This document shows, piece by piece, positions 1-8,678 of a stretch of DNA of 64,000 nt. The position numbers and the translations under genes are program-made. The DNA is from Streptomyces brasiliensis (GTDB lineage: Bacteria; Actinomycetota; Actinomycetes; Streptomycetales; Streptomycetaceae): NCBI RefSeq assembly GCF_014647875.1, contig NZ_BMQA01000002.1:62001-126000 (forward strand), in the 5' to 3' direction. Within the stretch, counting starts at the first letter, position 1. The number at the start of each line of letters is the position of its first letter. Under the pieces are notes generated by a model. The model ran no database searches and was not told the DNA's origin. It saw only the letters and a program-made list of their open reading frames with translations.

Positions 1-586
1 CGAGGGCGGCGAGGTTGGTCTCGTTCTCGACCGTGACGCGTGCTTCCGGGAACCGCTCCTGAAGGGCCGCCACCAGCCGCCGGTGCCAGACGGGCAGCCC
101 GGTCGAGTCCCGGAGTTCGCCCGTCGCGGGGTCGATGAGGCCCGGCGCGCCGATACCGACGGTGTGCAGCCGGTCGGCCCCGGCCTCCTTCGCCACCCGT
201 TCGACCAGCGTGACCGCCTGCTCCAGCGCGGGCCCGGTCCCGGTGTCGCCGCCGATCGGCACGGACGCCTCGGCGAGCACCCGGCCCACCAGGTCGGAGA
301 CGAGCACGGAGACGCCCGCGGTGCGGACGTCGAGCGCCGCCAGGTGAGCCCGGTCGGCGACGATGCCGTACAACCGGGCGTTGGGGCCCCGCCGCTGCTC
401 GCCGGACTCGCCGACGACGGTGATCAGGCCGGCCGCTGCGAGGCGTTCGACGAGGTCCGCGACCGTCGGCCGGGACAGCCCGGTCAGCTGCTTCAACTGC
501 CCTGCCGTGAGCGGGCCTTCCTCCTGCAGCAGACGGAGGGCGAGCCGGTCGTTGATGGCCCGGGCGGTGCTCGGTGATGCGGGCAT
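1..586 (-). CDS. ROK-family transcriptional regulator (C-terminus beyond window)
   Basis: About 195 residues are visible; the gene runs off the left edge. The N-terminus is a winged helix-turn-helix, with a recognition stretch reading GLSRPTVADLVERLAAAGLI. It is followed by the first half of a ROK sugar-kinase-like fold, including VGIGAPGLIDPATGEL. Proteins of this build are repressors or activators that sense a sugar or sugar phosphate. The start ATG (complement of 584-586) gives MPASPSTARA. The gene is divergent from the MFS transporter at 743, and a perfect inverted repeat lies between them, so it probably controls that transporter and itself. The ligand cannot be read from the sequence. 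The kinase motifs of true ROK kinases cannot be judged because the C-terminus is missing. Confidence 0.88.
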   Translation of the reverse strand, partial: MPASPSTARAINDRLALRLLQEEGPLTAGQLKQLTGLSRPTVADLVERLAAAGLITVVGESGEQRRGPNARLYGIVADRAHLAALDVRTAGVSVLVSDLVGRVLAEASVPIGGDTGTGPALEQAVTLVERVAKEAGADRLHTVGIGAPGLIDPATGELRDSTGLPVWHRRLVAALQERFPEARVTVENETNLAAL

Positions 587-661
587 GACGGGAATCCTCC
601 CAGATCGGCGAACCGGGCCGGCGCGTCGTCACCGGCATCCGGCGGCCGCGAAATCATCTAT

Positions 662-684
662 CTATCAGGCAGGGTCCCTGATAG
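662..684. promoter_or_regulatory. Inverted repeat in the ROK/MFS divergent promoter region
   Basis: CTATCAGG at 662-669 and its exact reverse complement CCTGATAG at 677-684 are separated by 7 bases. The repeat is 76 bases from the regulator start and 58 bases from the transporter start, in an unusually AT-rich patch for this genome. It is a good candidate operator for the ROK protein. This is inference from position and symmetry. Confidence 0.6.
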
Positions 685-742
685 TTTACGGCGATGCAGC
701 GGGGCACGCAGCAGGTGAAACCACCCGGGGAGGGGCTGGACC

Positions 743-1963
743 ATGAGTGACGTGGGCTACGACCAGCAAGAGGTGAGGCGCGCGCGGTACGCCGTGGCGG
801 CCGTGTTCGCCGTGCACGGTGCCGTCACCGGCTCGTTCGCGACCCGTGTGCCGTGGATCCAGGACCATGCCTCGCTGAGCGCGGGCCAGTTGGGGTTCGC
901 ACTGGCCTTCGGGGCGTTGGGCGCCTCGTGCGCGATGCCGCTGGCCGGCCGGATCAGCCACCGCTTCGGCAGCCGTACGGCCTTGCGCGGTCTGATCACG
1001 CTGTGGACGCTGTCCCTGGTGCTGCCGGGGCTCGCGCCGAACGTGTACACGCTGTGTCTGGCGATGTTCGCCTACGGCGCGAGCGCGGGCATGGCCGACG
1101 TCGCGATGAACGCGCTCGGCGTCGAGGTCGAGCGGCTGCTCGGCAGGTCGATCATGTCCGGGCTGCACGGCCTGTGGAGCGCGGGCGCCCTGGTCGGCTC
1201 TGCGGCCGGCACCCTCGCCGCACACCTGGGCTCGGACGCCCGTGTGCACTTCGCGCTGGCGGCGGCCACCCTGACCGGGCTCGGCATCCTGTTCGCGGGC
1301 CAGGTGCTGGACGTACAGCCCGAGGACGACGAGGAGCCGCCGCCGAGGTTCACCCTGCCGCCCCGGTCGGCGCTGCTGATCGGCGCCGTCGGCTTCTGCG
1401 CGGTGTTCGCCGAGGGCGCCAGCCTGGACTGGTCGGCGGTGTTCCTGCGTGACCGGCTGGACAGCTCGGCCGGTCTCGCGGCGGCGTCTACGACGGGCTT
1501 CATGCTGACCATGGCGGTGGCCCGGATCGCCGGGGACGCGGTGGTGAACCGGTTCGGCGCGGTCCGTACGGTGCGCGCGGGCGGCGTCCTCGCCGTGCTC
1601 GGCGGGCTGCTGATCGTCGTCGCGGGCCATCCGGCGGTCGCCATGGCCGGGTTCGCGATGATGGGGCTCGGCATCGCGGTCGTCGTACCGCTGTGCTTCG
1701 CGGCGGCCGGGCACAGCGGCCCGAATCCCAGTCAGGCCATCGCGGGCGTGGCGACGATCACATACACCTCGGGTCTGATCGCGCCCAGCCTGATCGGCGG
1801 GGTGGCCCAGGCGACCAGCCTGATGGTGTCGTTCTGCCTGGTGACCCTGCTGGCCGCCGGACTCGCGGTGTTCGCGGGTGTGCTGCGCCCCGGCGATCGT
1901 GGCGGCGCCGGGAAGGTCGAGGTCAGTCGACGGGGCGCAGCAGTTCCCGACCCGCGGCCCTGA
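743..1963 (+). CDS. MFS transporter
   Basis: A 406-residue major facilitator protein with about 12 hydrophobic segments. The cytoplasmic loop after helix 2 carries the MFS-type sequence GRISHRFGSRTALRG. It is a proton-coupled carrier in the cytoplasmic membrane, of the group often annotated as FucP/YbjJ-like. The start is set by GGGGAGG seven bases upstream. It stands alone on the plus strand, divergent from the ROK regulator at 1-586, which suggests sugar-related or efflux substrates under that regulator's control. Its last 41 bases overlap the 3' end of the convergent thioesterase gene. The substrate is unknown. Confidence 0.9.
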   Translation: MSDVGYDQQEVRRARYAVAAVFAVHGAVTGSFATRVPWIQDHASLSAGQLGFALAFGALGASCAMPLAGRISHRFGSRTALRGLITLWTLSLVLPGLAPNVYTLCLAMFAYGASAGMADVAMNALGVEVERLLGRSIMSGLHGLWSAGALVGSAAGTLAAHLGSDARVHFALAAATLTGLGILFAGQVLDVQPEDDEEPPPRFTLPPRSALLIGAVGFCAVFAEGASLDWSAVFLRDRLDSSAGLAAASTTGFMLTMAVARIAGDAVVNRFGAVRTVRAGGVLAVLGGLLIVVAGHPAVAMAGFAMMGLGIAVVVPLCFAAAGHSGPNPSQAIAGVATITYTSGLIAPSLIGGVAQATSLMVSFCLVTLLAAGLAVFAGVLRPGDRGGAGKVEVSRRGAAVPDPRP

Positions 1964-2381
1964 AACCCTCGCTCCACGGGGCGGGGCGCATCGTGGCCGC
2001 GTCCAGCCGGACCAGTACCCGGGTGCCGTGTGCGTAGGTGAGCGCCCCGTCCGCCGAGCAGAACCGGAAGCCGTAGGTCAGGCCGGTGGTGCCGAGCCGT
2101 TCCAGCCACAGGTGGACGGCATACGCACCCGGCCTGGTCACTGGCGTCTCGTAGGTGATGCGCAGTTCCTTGACCGCGTTGCAGGCGTCACCGGCGGCCG
2201 CCCAGTCGCCCTCGAACCGGACGCCCTTCTCGTGCCACAGTTCGGTCCAGGCGCGCTCAGCCAGCACCGGGTAGCGGGCGTTGTGCAGCAACCCGAGCGC
2301 ATCCAGGTCGTCGAAGTGGACGGTGACGGGGATCAGCCGGCCGTACGACAGGGCGGGGGCGGGCGGGGCTTCGGCGGTCAC
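1923..2381 (-). CDS. Acyl-CoA thioesterase, 4HBT (hotdog) family
   Basis: A 152-residue single hotdog-fold protein. The N-terminal VHFDDLDALGLLHNARY carries the Asp-x-Asp...Gly...Asn pattern of the 4-hydroxybenzoyl-CoA thioesterase family, whose members hydrolyse acyl-CoA thioesters in the cytosol. Length is normal for a stand-alone hotdog protein. The gene converges on the MFS gene with a 41-base overlap. About 50 bases upstream of its start is a TetR-type palindrome (2428-2445), so a TetR-family repressor encoded elsewhere may control it. The acyl substrate cannot be predicted. Confidence 0.85.
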   Translation of the reverse strand: MTAEAPPAPALSYGRLIPVTVHFDDLDALGLLHNARYPVLAERAWTELWHEKGVRFEGDWAAAGDACNAVKELRITYETPVTRPGAYAVHLWLERLGTTGLTYGFRFCSADGALTYAHGTRVLVRLDAATMRPAPWSEGFRAAGRELLRPVD

Positions 2382-2427
2382 GGGTACGGCTCCTGAACGT
2401 CTGGGCGGGGCGGTGAAGACACCTCAT

Positions 2428-2445
2428 CCTAAGCGAGCGCTCAGG
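2428..2445. promoter_or_regulatory. TetR-type palindromic operator candidate
   Basis: CCTAAGCG and CGCTCAGG flank a central AG, matching each other as inverted repeats at 7 of 8 positions. The core AAGCGAGCGCT resembles operators of many TetR-family repressors. It lies between the start of the thioesterase (minus) and the start of the permease (plus). No TetR gene is present in this window. Confidence 0.5.
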
Positions 2446-2532
2446 ATCCCTGGTCGTGTGGCCGTGGGACCGCCAGGAACCCCTGACAATGGTGCAGACC
2501 GTCTTGATGTACAGAGAAAGTGAAACCCCACT

Positions 2533-3939
2533 ATGGATCTCGGCGTGCGCTGGAAACTGCACGGCGACGGGCGCACGCCCGCGCCCGGAGCGGTGGTACG
2601 CCCCGACGAACGGCTGTCCTGGCCCCGCACCGTCGGGCTGGGCGCCCAGCACGTGGTCGCCATGTTCGGCGCGTCCTTCGTGGCACCCGTCCTGATGGGC
2701 CTCGACCCGAACCTCGCGATCATGATGTCCGGCGTCGCGACCGTGATCTTCCTGCTCGCGACCCGCGGCCGGGTGCCCAGCTATCTGGGCTGCTCCTTGT
2801 CCTTCGTCGGTGTCGCCGCGGTGATCCGCGCGCAGGGCGGCACGAGCGCCACCGTGACCGGCGCCGTCTTCGTCGTCGGCATCGCGCTGTTCCTGGTGGG
2901 CCTCGCCGTGCAGCGCTTCGGGGCCCGGATCATCCACGCCACGATGCCGCCGATCGTCACCGGCGCGGTCGTCATGCTGATCGGCTTCAACCTCGCTCCC
3001 GTGACGGCCACCACCTACTGGCCGCAGGACCAGTGGACGGCCCTGTTCGTCATGCTGTTCACCGGTCTGGCCGTCGTCTGTCTGCGAGGTTTCTGGTCCC
3101 GCGTCGCGATCTTCCTCGGCCTGCTCTTCGGCTACGGCCTCTCCTGGGCCTCCGACCGGATCTTCGGCAAGATCCACTCGGTTGACGCGAGCGGCAAGCT
3201 CACCGACCACTGGCGGCTCGACCTCTCCGGCGTCGGCAGGGCCGACTGGATCGGCCTGCCCTCCTTCCACGGGCCGAGCTTCCAGTGGTCGGCCATCCTC
3301 GTCGCCCTGCCCGTGGTCATCGCGCTGGTCGCGGAGAACGCCGGGCACGTCAAGGCGGTCGGCGAGATGACCGGCACGCGGCTGGACGACAGGCTCGGCA
3401 CGGCCATCTCGGCGGACGGCGTCGCCTCCATGCTGTCCACCGCGGTCGGCGGCCCGCCCAACACGACGTACTCCGAGAACATCGGTGTGATGGCGGCGAC
3501 GCGCGTCTACTCGACCGCCGCCTACTGGGCAGCCGCCGGTTTCGCGCTGCTCTTCGGCGTCTGCCCCAAGTTCGGCGCGATCGTGGCTGCCATCCCAGGC
3601 GGTGTGCTCGGTGGCATCACCGTCATCCTGTACGGCATGATCGGCCTGCTCGGCGCGCAGATCTGGACCAACGCCAAGGTGGACCTGCGCAATCCGCTGA
3701 ACCTGGTCCCGGCGGCCGCCGGCATCATCATCGGCGTCGGCAACGTGTCCATGAAGTTCACCGACACCTTCTCCCTCAGCGGCATCGCGCTCGGCACACT
3801 GGTCGTCATCACCGGCTACCACTGCCTGCGCGCCTTCGCGCCCGCGCACCTCAAGACGCAGGAGCCGCTGCTCGACGAGGGCACGTCCACGTACGACACC
3901 GAGGAAGAGTCGGAGAGCGGTCAGCGCGCCAAGTCGTAG
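2533..3939 (+). CDS. Uracil/xanthine permease, NCS2 family
   Basis: A 468-residue polytopic membrane protein of the nucleobase-ascorbate transporter (NCS2/UraA) family, which imports uracil or xanthine by proton symport. Visible hallmarks are the QHVVAMFGASFVAPVL segment near residue 37, AENAGHVKAVGEMTG from residue 267, and GGPPNTTYSENIGV from about residue 300; the Glu in the second motif binds the base in UraA. The hydrophilic C-terminal tail is acidic. The gene stands alone on the plus strand, and its last 19 bases overlap the 3' end of the broken GH6 gene. A uracil substrate is more likely than xanthine by family resemblance, but it is not proven by sequence. Confidence 0.88.
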   Translation: MDLGVRWKLHGDGRTPAPGAVVRPDERLSWPRTVGLGAQHVVAMFGASFVAPVLMGLDPNLAIMMSGVATVIFLLATRGRVPSYLGCSLSFVGVAAVIRAQGGTSATVTGAVFVVGIALFLVGLAVQRFGARIIHATMPPIVTGAVVMLIGFNLAPVTATTYWPQDQWTALFVMLFTGLAVVCLRGFWSRVAIFLGLLFGYGLSWASDRIFGKIHSVDASGKLTDHWRLDLSGVGRADWIGLPSFHGPSFQWSAILVALPVVIALVAENAGHVKAVGEMTGTRLDDRLGTAISADGVASMLSTAVGGPPNTTYSENIGVMAATRVYSTAAYWAAAGFALLFGVCPKFGAIVAAIPGGVLGGITVILYGMIGLLGAQIWTNAKVDLRNPLNLVPAAAGIIIGVGNVSMKFTDTFSLSGIALGTLVVITGYHCLRAFAPAHLKTQEPLLDEGTSTYDTEEESESGQRAKS

Positions 3940-5090
3940 GCGTACGACGGCGTGAACGTCCCGGCCGCACTCTCGCAGCCGTCGGACTCCCCCGGCAGCT
4001 TCATCCACGGGTAGGCGTCGATCCGTGCCTCTCCGGTGCTCAGGATCGGGCGCGCGCCCGATCCCGCGCCCGGCCGGGTCGCACCACTCGCCGTCCGGCG
4101 GCGCGCCGTTGCCGTTGCGGCTGGTGTCGATCACCGCGCCGAGGTCCGGCGGCCCGCCGAGGGCGTCGAGGACGCGCCGGTCACAGGCGATCTCGTCGTC
4201 CGTGGTGTGGAAGTCGGAGACGTCGCTGAAGACGCCGTCGGATGAGGCGGCCGAGCCCGCGCCCGCCTGCCCCAGCAGCTGCGCCTGCCGCTCCGTCGGG
4301 TTCCGGCCCGAGTGGCCGCCGTCGTAGTACACCCGCGCCCGCGGGTCGGCCGCCTTCAGGACCCGGCCCGCGCGGGCCGGCGAGGCGAACCGCTCGGCGC
4401 GCCGGGCCGCCGGCAGACAGTCCGCCTGCGCGATCGAGTCGGGCTCCAGGGCGACGATCACCTCGCCGGAGCCCAGCCCGCGCGCGAAGGCGTCGCTCCA
4501 GGTGTCGTACGCGGGACCGTCGGACACGCCTCGGAGGCGCCGCCGCAGTCGCGGCCCGGCACGGCGTACGCCACGAGCACCGGCACCCGGCCCTGCGCGG
4601 CGGCCCCGGAGGTGACCGCCCGCACCCGGGCGGCGATGGTGCCGGGGCTGTGGTCGGTGAACCACACCGCGGCCGGCTGCCCGGCGATGCGGGAGGCGAT
4701 GTCCGGGGCGCGCGGGTCACCAGGATGGGCTCGGACCCGGTCGAGCACCTGGGAGTCCGGGTGGCGGTAGAGGCTCGAGGACACGACCATGGTCCGCCGC
4801 TCGGGCTCGGTGCGCACCGGCTTCGGGCTCCTCGGCGTGGGCATCGGGGACGGGGCGCGGGACGTCCGGGGCGACGCGGTCGCCGACGGCACGGCGGGCA
4901 GCGGTGCGAGGCTCGGCGCGCTCGTCACCTCCGGCCGGGCCTCGTCCGCGCCGCCGCCCTCGCCGAGCGACCGAGATCATCCCGGTCACGGTGCCGGCGG
5001 CCACCGCGACCGAGGCCGCCGCGAGCATCGCGCCGCGCCGGGCGGCGCGCCTGCGCTCGGTCCTGCGCGCGGCCAGGCGCCGGGCACGTG
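3921..5090 (-). pseudogene. Glycoside hydrolase family 6 (cellobiohydrolase-like), broken by three frameshifts
   Basis: The reading frame changes three times. Segment one holds a basic N-terminus and a hydrophobic anchor (MLAAASVAVAAGTVTGMISV, from 5028). The second frame, after about 4967, holds a Pro/Ser/Thr-rich linker and VLVAYAVPGRDC, which fits the GH6 signature V-x-Y-x2-P-x-R-D-C. The third frame, after about 4530, holds VIVALEPDSIAQADC, DTSRNGNG and WCDPAGRGIG, all GH6 hallmarks. The last segment, after about 4058, holds ARIDAYPWMKLPGESDGC and ends AYDLAR. Each change is explained by one base. Intact, it would be a secreted or membrane-anchored beta-1,4-glucanase. The catalytic motifs are well kept, so the loss is recent or is a sequencing artefact. 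The true start was not found; the right boundary is approximate. Confidence 0.82.
4044..4063. repeat. Perfect 20-base GC palindrome inside the GH6 gene
   Basis: GATCGGGCGC is followed directly by its exact reverse complement GCGCCCGATC. The third apparent frameshift of the GH6 gene falls within it. Such a palindrome folds into a tight hairpin and is a common place for base-calling or replication-slippage errors. No binding function is evident. Confidence 0.7.
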
Positions 5091-5212
5091 AGCCTGCGAC
5101 GGTGCTGTTCCCCCCCTCGTTCCACCCCCGGCCGGCGGGCCCGTTCCCCCGTTTCGGGGACGCGCCGGGCCCGTCGGCACGCCGGCCGGCCCAGGGCTGG
5201 GACGCTGCCCCC

Positions 5213-5899
5213 ATGGCGCAGTCGGTCCACTTCATCCCGTCCGTCGACACCGTCGTCTCCCGGATGCGCGCGCTCGACGCGAGCCTGCCCGCGCGGGACG
5301 GCGTCGCGGTGTTCAACCGTGTCTACCTGGCCGTCACCGTGGAGGTCGAACGCCGCCTGGACGCCGGTCGGTTCGACGACCCGCGGGCCGCGACCGCGCT
5401 GGACGTGCGGTTCGCGGAGCGGTATCTGGCCGCTGTCGACGCGGTCTCCGACGACCGCCGGCCACCGGCCTGCTGGCGACCGCTGTTCCAGTCCCGCCGC
5501 CATCCCGGCGTACGGCCCCTGCAGTTCGCCTTGGCGGGTATCAACGCGCACGTCGGCCACGACCTCGCACTCGCCGTCGTGGCCGCCTGTCGTACGCTCG
5601 GCTGCGAACCCGCCGAGCTGGAGGACGAGTTCGACCGCGTGGGCGATCTCCTCGTGTCGCTGGAGGAGCGCATCCGCGAGGATCTGATGCCGGGTCCCGA
5701 TCTGCTCCAGATCGCCGATCCGCTCACCCATCTGCTCGGCGCGTGGAGCCTGGAGCGTGCCCGGGACGCTGCGTGGGCGGCGGCTCGCGCCCTGTGGGCG
5801 CTGCGCGGATGCGAAGACGTGGCCGAGGCGTTCACCGAACGCCTGGACGCGGCCGTCGGCTTCGCCGGACGCATGCTCCTCACCCCGCTACCGGACTGA
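5213..5899 (+). CDS. DUF5995 family protein
   Basis: A 228-residue soluble, mostly helical protein matching the DUF5995 group, common in Streptomyces and without known function. The start ATG gives MAQSVHFIPSVDTVV; a longer in-frame upstream extension is low-complexity and overlaps the GH6 N-terminus, so it was rejected. Recognisable features are FNRVYLAVTVEVERRL and the conserved INAHVGHDLALAVV stretch, whose Asn, His and Asp could form a metal or active site (inference). No signal peptide or membrane segment is visible. It is divergent from the broken GH6 gene and lies 91 bases before the F420-type oxidoreductase, possibly independently transcribed. Confidence 0.75.
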   Translation: MAQSVHFIPSVDTVVSRMRALDASLPARDGVAVFNRVYLAVTVEVERRLDAGRFDDPRAATALDVRFAERYLAAVDAVSDDRRPPACWRPLFQSRRHPGVRPLQFALAGINAHVGHDLALAVVAACRTLGCEPAELEDEFDRVGDLLVSLEERIREDLMPGPDLLQIADPLTHLLGAWSLERARDAAWAAARALWALRGCEDVAEAFTERLDAAVGFAGRMLLTPLPD

Positions 5900-5990
5900 T
5901 CCGGCCATCGTGCGGGCTGTCCCCCGGAACTTCCCGGTGACCGCGTTAGGTTGATCCGCAGTCACCCGACTGCGAAGGAGCACCCGTTAC

Positions 5991-6920
5991 ATGACGACCC
6001 GGCTCGGCCTCGGCCTTCCCCAGACGCGGCAGTACGAACTCGGCAAGGACGTGCCCGACGTCGCGCGCGCCGCCGAACGGATCGGCTACGACAGCGTGTG
6101 GGTCTTCGAGCGGGCTCTGTTCCCCGAGCCCGCCACCCAGGGTCTGTACGGCGTCGAGGGCCTCCCCTGGCCCGACCACTACCGCGATGTGGCGGACCCG
6201 TTGGTCACCCTCACGCTGGCGGCGGCGGCCACCGAGCGCGTGGAGTTGGGCTCCAGTGTGCTGGTGGCCCCGCTGCACCAGCCGTTCCAGCTGGCCAAGT
6301 CCCTCGCCTCGCTGGACGCGGCGAGCGGCGGACGGGTTCTCGCGGGCTTCGGCACGGGCTGGTCCCTCGACGAGTACGCGGCCGCGGGGATCCGGCCGAT
6401 CGAGGAGCGCGGCAGGGTGCTGGACGAGGTGATCGGGGTGTGCCGGGCGGTGTGGGGCCCGGACCCGGTGGTGTACGACGGCGAGATCACAAGGATCGCG
6501 TCCGCCGTGGTCGGCCCGAAGCCCGCCCGGCCGATCCCGATCCTGCTGGCCGCGGGCAACAGCCGGGCGCTGCGCCGGCTCGTCGACCACGCCGACGGCT
6601 GGCTGCCGGTGGGCATGGGCATCGAGCAGATCGCCTCGCAGTGGCGGCAGTTGCAGGACCTGGCCGCCGAGCGGGGCCGTACGAAGCCGATCCGGACGGT
6701 GCTGCGCGTGAACGCGGAGTGGTCGGCGAAGCCGCACGACGGTGCCGGACGGCGGCCGTTCCAGGGCGATGCCGGCCAGATCGTCGAGGACCTCGTCGCA
6801 CACACCGAGATCGGTCTCGACGAGATCCTCGTGGAACTTCAGACCACCACGCGCGACGCCGAGGAACTGAAGGACGTCGCGGCGGAGGTGTACGAGAAGG
6901 CGCGGGCGGCCGGGGTCTAG
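5991..6920 (+). CDS. LLM-class F420-dependent oxidoreductase
   Basis: A 309-residue bacterial-luciferase-like TIM-barrel protein of the type that uses coenzyme F420 in actinomycetes. It begins with LGLGLPQT and carries ERIGYDSVWVFER, ERVELGSSVLV and GRVLAGFGTGW, typical of the family. Lengths near 300 are normal. The Shine-Dalgarno sequence AAGGAG lies nine bases before ATG. It converges on the amine oxidase gene, and the two stops overlap by 4 bases. The reaction and substrate are unknown; F420 rather than FMN is inferred from the subfamily and the organism. Confidence 0.85.
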   Translation: MTTRLGLGLPQTRQYELGKDVPDVARAAERIGYDSVWVFERALFPEPATQGLYGVEGLPWPDHYRDVADPLVTLTLAAAATERVELGSSVLVAPLHQPFQLAKSLASLDAASGGRVLAGFGTGWSLDEYAAAGIRPIEERGRVLDEVIGVCRAVWGPDPVVYDGEITRIASAVVGPKPARPIPILLAAGNSRALRRLVDHADGWLPVGMGIEQIASQWRQLQDLAAERGRTKPIRTVLRVNAEWSAKPHDGAGRRPFQGDAGQIVEDLVAHTEIGLDEILVELQTTTRDAEELKDVAAEVYEKARAAGV

Positions 6921-8629
6921 TCCTCGGGGAGTTCGACCGGCGCGATCTCGTCGTAGACGTCGCCCGGGCCCGGGTTGGTCGCGTCGGTCGAGCCGCCGAG
7001 GTGGTGCATGACGCCCCAGACCGCGTTGAGCGCGGTCTGGACGGCGCCCTCGGCCCAGCCGGCCGTCCAGGAGATGTCGTCGCCGGCGAGGAAGACGCCC
7101 CGCTTGTCCTCGGGCAGCCGGTCCTGCATGAAGTGCGTGAACAGGCGCCGCTGGTAGCGGTAGTGGCCGGGCAGGTTGGCCTTGAACGCGCCCATGATAT
7201 AGGGCTCGTTCTCCCAGGAGACCGTCACCGGATTGCCGATGATGTGCTTCCTGATGTCGACCTTGGGATAGATCTCGCCGAGCGATTTCAGCATGACCTC
7301 CATCCGCTCGTTGGCGGACAGCGGCAGCCACTTCAGGCTGTCGTCGCACCAGGTGTACGACAGGCAGATGACAGCGGGCTTGTCCGGGCCGTCGTCCAGC
7401 AGGTAGGTCCCGCGGGTCATGCGGTCGGTGAGCGTCATCGACATGACGTCCCGGCCGGTCGGGTTCCCCTTGTCGTCGACGGCCTTGTCCAGCCAGAACG
7501 GCCGGTCGACCGGCACGAACAGCTTTGAGCTCTCCATGTAGTGGGTGCGCTCGATCGCCGTCCAGTGGTCGATCGGGAAGAGTGAGTCGTCACAGTCGAT
7601 CTTGGAGAGCAGCATCCAGGACTGGGCGGTGAAGACGGCCGCCTTGTAGGTGCGGATGTCGCCGTTCGCGTCCGTCACCGTGATCCGGTTGCCGGCGGTG
7701 CGGTGCAGCCGGGTCACGGCCGGGCGGGGCTCGCCGCCCTCGTGCAGGGAGCTGAGCGAGGTGCCCTGCGCCCAGTGCACGATCTTCTGCGGCTCGCGCT
7801 CCCACAGGCGCAGGGGCAGCTGCTGGGACCCGCCGACGATGCCGCGGTGGTGGTCGTCGGCCTCGGTGTAGACGACGCGCAGGATCTCCAGGATGGAGTT
7901 CGGGAAGTCGGTGTCCCAGCCACCGGTGCCGAAGCCGACCTGCCCGAAGATCTCGCGGTGCCGGAAGGACTTGAAGGCCTCGGAGTCGCAGAGGAAGCCG
8001 TAGAAGGTCTGGTTGTCGAGCTTCTCGACGAGCTTCGCCCAGATCCCGCGGATGCGCGGCACGTCGCGCTCGCGCATGGCGCGGTTCATGTCGGAGAAGT
8101 CGGCGCCCTCGTCGAGGCACTTGTTCCAGGCGTCGGCGACGTCGCGGTAGACCTGCGGCAGATCGTCGATCGTCTCGGCGTAGTGCGACTCGCCCTTGAG
8201 GTCGACGACGGTCGAAGGCGTCGCCTCGGCAAGGGGGTTGGGGAACGGCTTGGTCTCCAGGCCGACCAGGTCGATGTAGTGCTGGAGGGCGGTGGAGGAC
8301 GGCGGGAACCGCATCGCGCCCATCTCCGCGGTCAGCGACGGGTCGCAGCCGTCGAAGCCGACGGTACGCAGGCGTCCGCCGAGCTGGTCGGCCTCGTGGA
8401 CGACGGGCTTGAGGCCCATCTTCATCAGCTCGTAGGCGGCCACGATGCCGGACAGGCCGCCGCCGACGACCGCGACCTCGGTGCCGTGCTCGGTCGCGGG
8501 TATCTGGCCGAGACCCGCCGGATGGGCGAGGAAGTCGTCGTAGGCGTAGGGGAAGTCCGGGCCGAACATGGTGATCGGCGGCTGCTGCTCGTCGGTGTGC
8601 TGGACGGCGTTGGGCACCGTGGACGTCAT
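6917..8629 (-). CDS. Flavin monoamine oxidase / tryptophan 2-monooxygenase-like
   Basis: A 570-residue FAD enzyme of the amine oxidase family. The N-terminal dinucleotide-binding motif VAVVGGGLSG (glycines 56-58 and 61) ends with an acidic residue near 79. The C-terminal FAD-binding stretch is GVFLAGDDISWTAGWAEGAV, close to that of bacterial tryptophan 2-monooxygenase and L-amino-acid oxidases. The likely reaction is flavin-dependent oxidation of an amino acid or amine; the tryptophan monooxygenase group makes indole-3-acetamide. It follows a nitrilase-fold amidase gene by 49 bases on the same strand, which fits a two-step amide-forming and amide-hydrolysing pathway. Substrate identity is inferred, not shown. 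Confidence 0.8.
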   Translation of the reverse strand: MTSTVPNAVQHTDEQQPPITMFGPDFPYAYDDFLAHPAGLGQIPATEHGTEVAVVGGGLSGIVAAYELMKMGLKPVVHEADQLGGRLRTVGFDGCDPSLTAEMGAMRFPPSSTALQHYIDLVGLETKPFPNPLAEATPSTVVDLKGESHYAETIDDLPQVYRDVADAWNKCLDEGADFSDMNRAMRERDVPRIRGIWAKLVEKLDNQTFYGFLCDSEAFKSFRHREIFGQVGFGTGGWDTDFPNSILEILRVVYTEADDHHRGIVGGSQQLPLRLWEREPQKIVHWAQGTSLSSLHEGGEPRPAVTRLHRTAGNRITVTDANGDIRTYKAAVFTAQSWMLLSKIDCDDSLFPIDHWTAIERTHYMESSKLFVPVDRPFWLDKAVDDKGNPTGRDVMSMTLTDRMTRGTYLLDDGPDKPAVICLSYTWCDDSLKWLPLSANERMEVMLKSLGEIYPKVDIRKHIIGNPVTVSWENEPYIMGAFKANLPGHYRYQRRLFTHFMQDRLPEDKRGVFLAGDDISWTAGWAEGAVQTALNAVWGVMHHLGGSTDATNPGPGDVYDEIAPVELPED

Positions 8630-8678
8630 GGGGTACGGACTCCTTGCGCGGTGTAACTCGGAGAAAGGGCTGGAGGGT

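Noticed and set aside
2257..4665. An 802-residue minus-strand open frame running through the permease gene
   Set aside because: Only its first quarter is meaningful, being the middle part of the broken GH6 gene; the rest is antisense to the permease.
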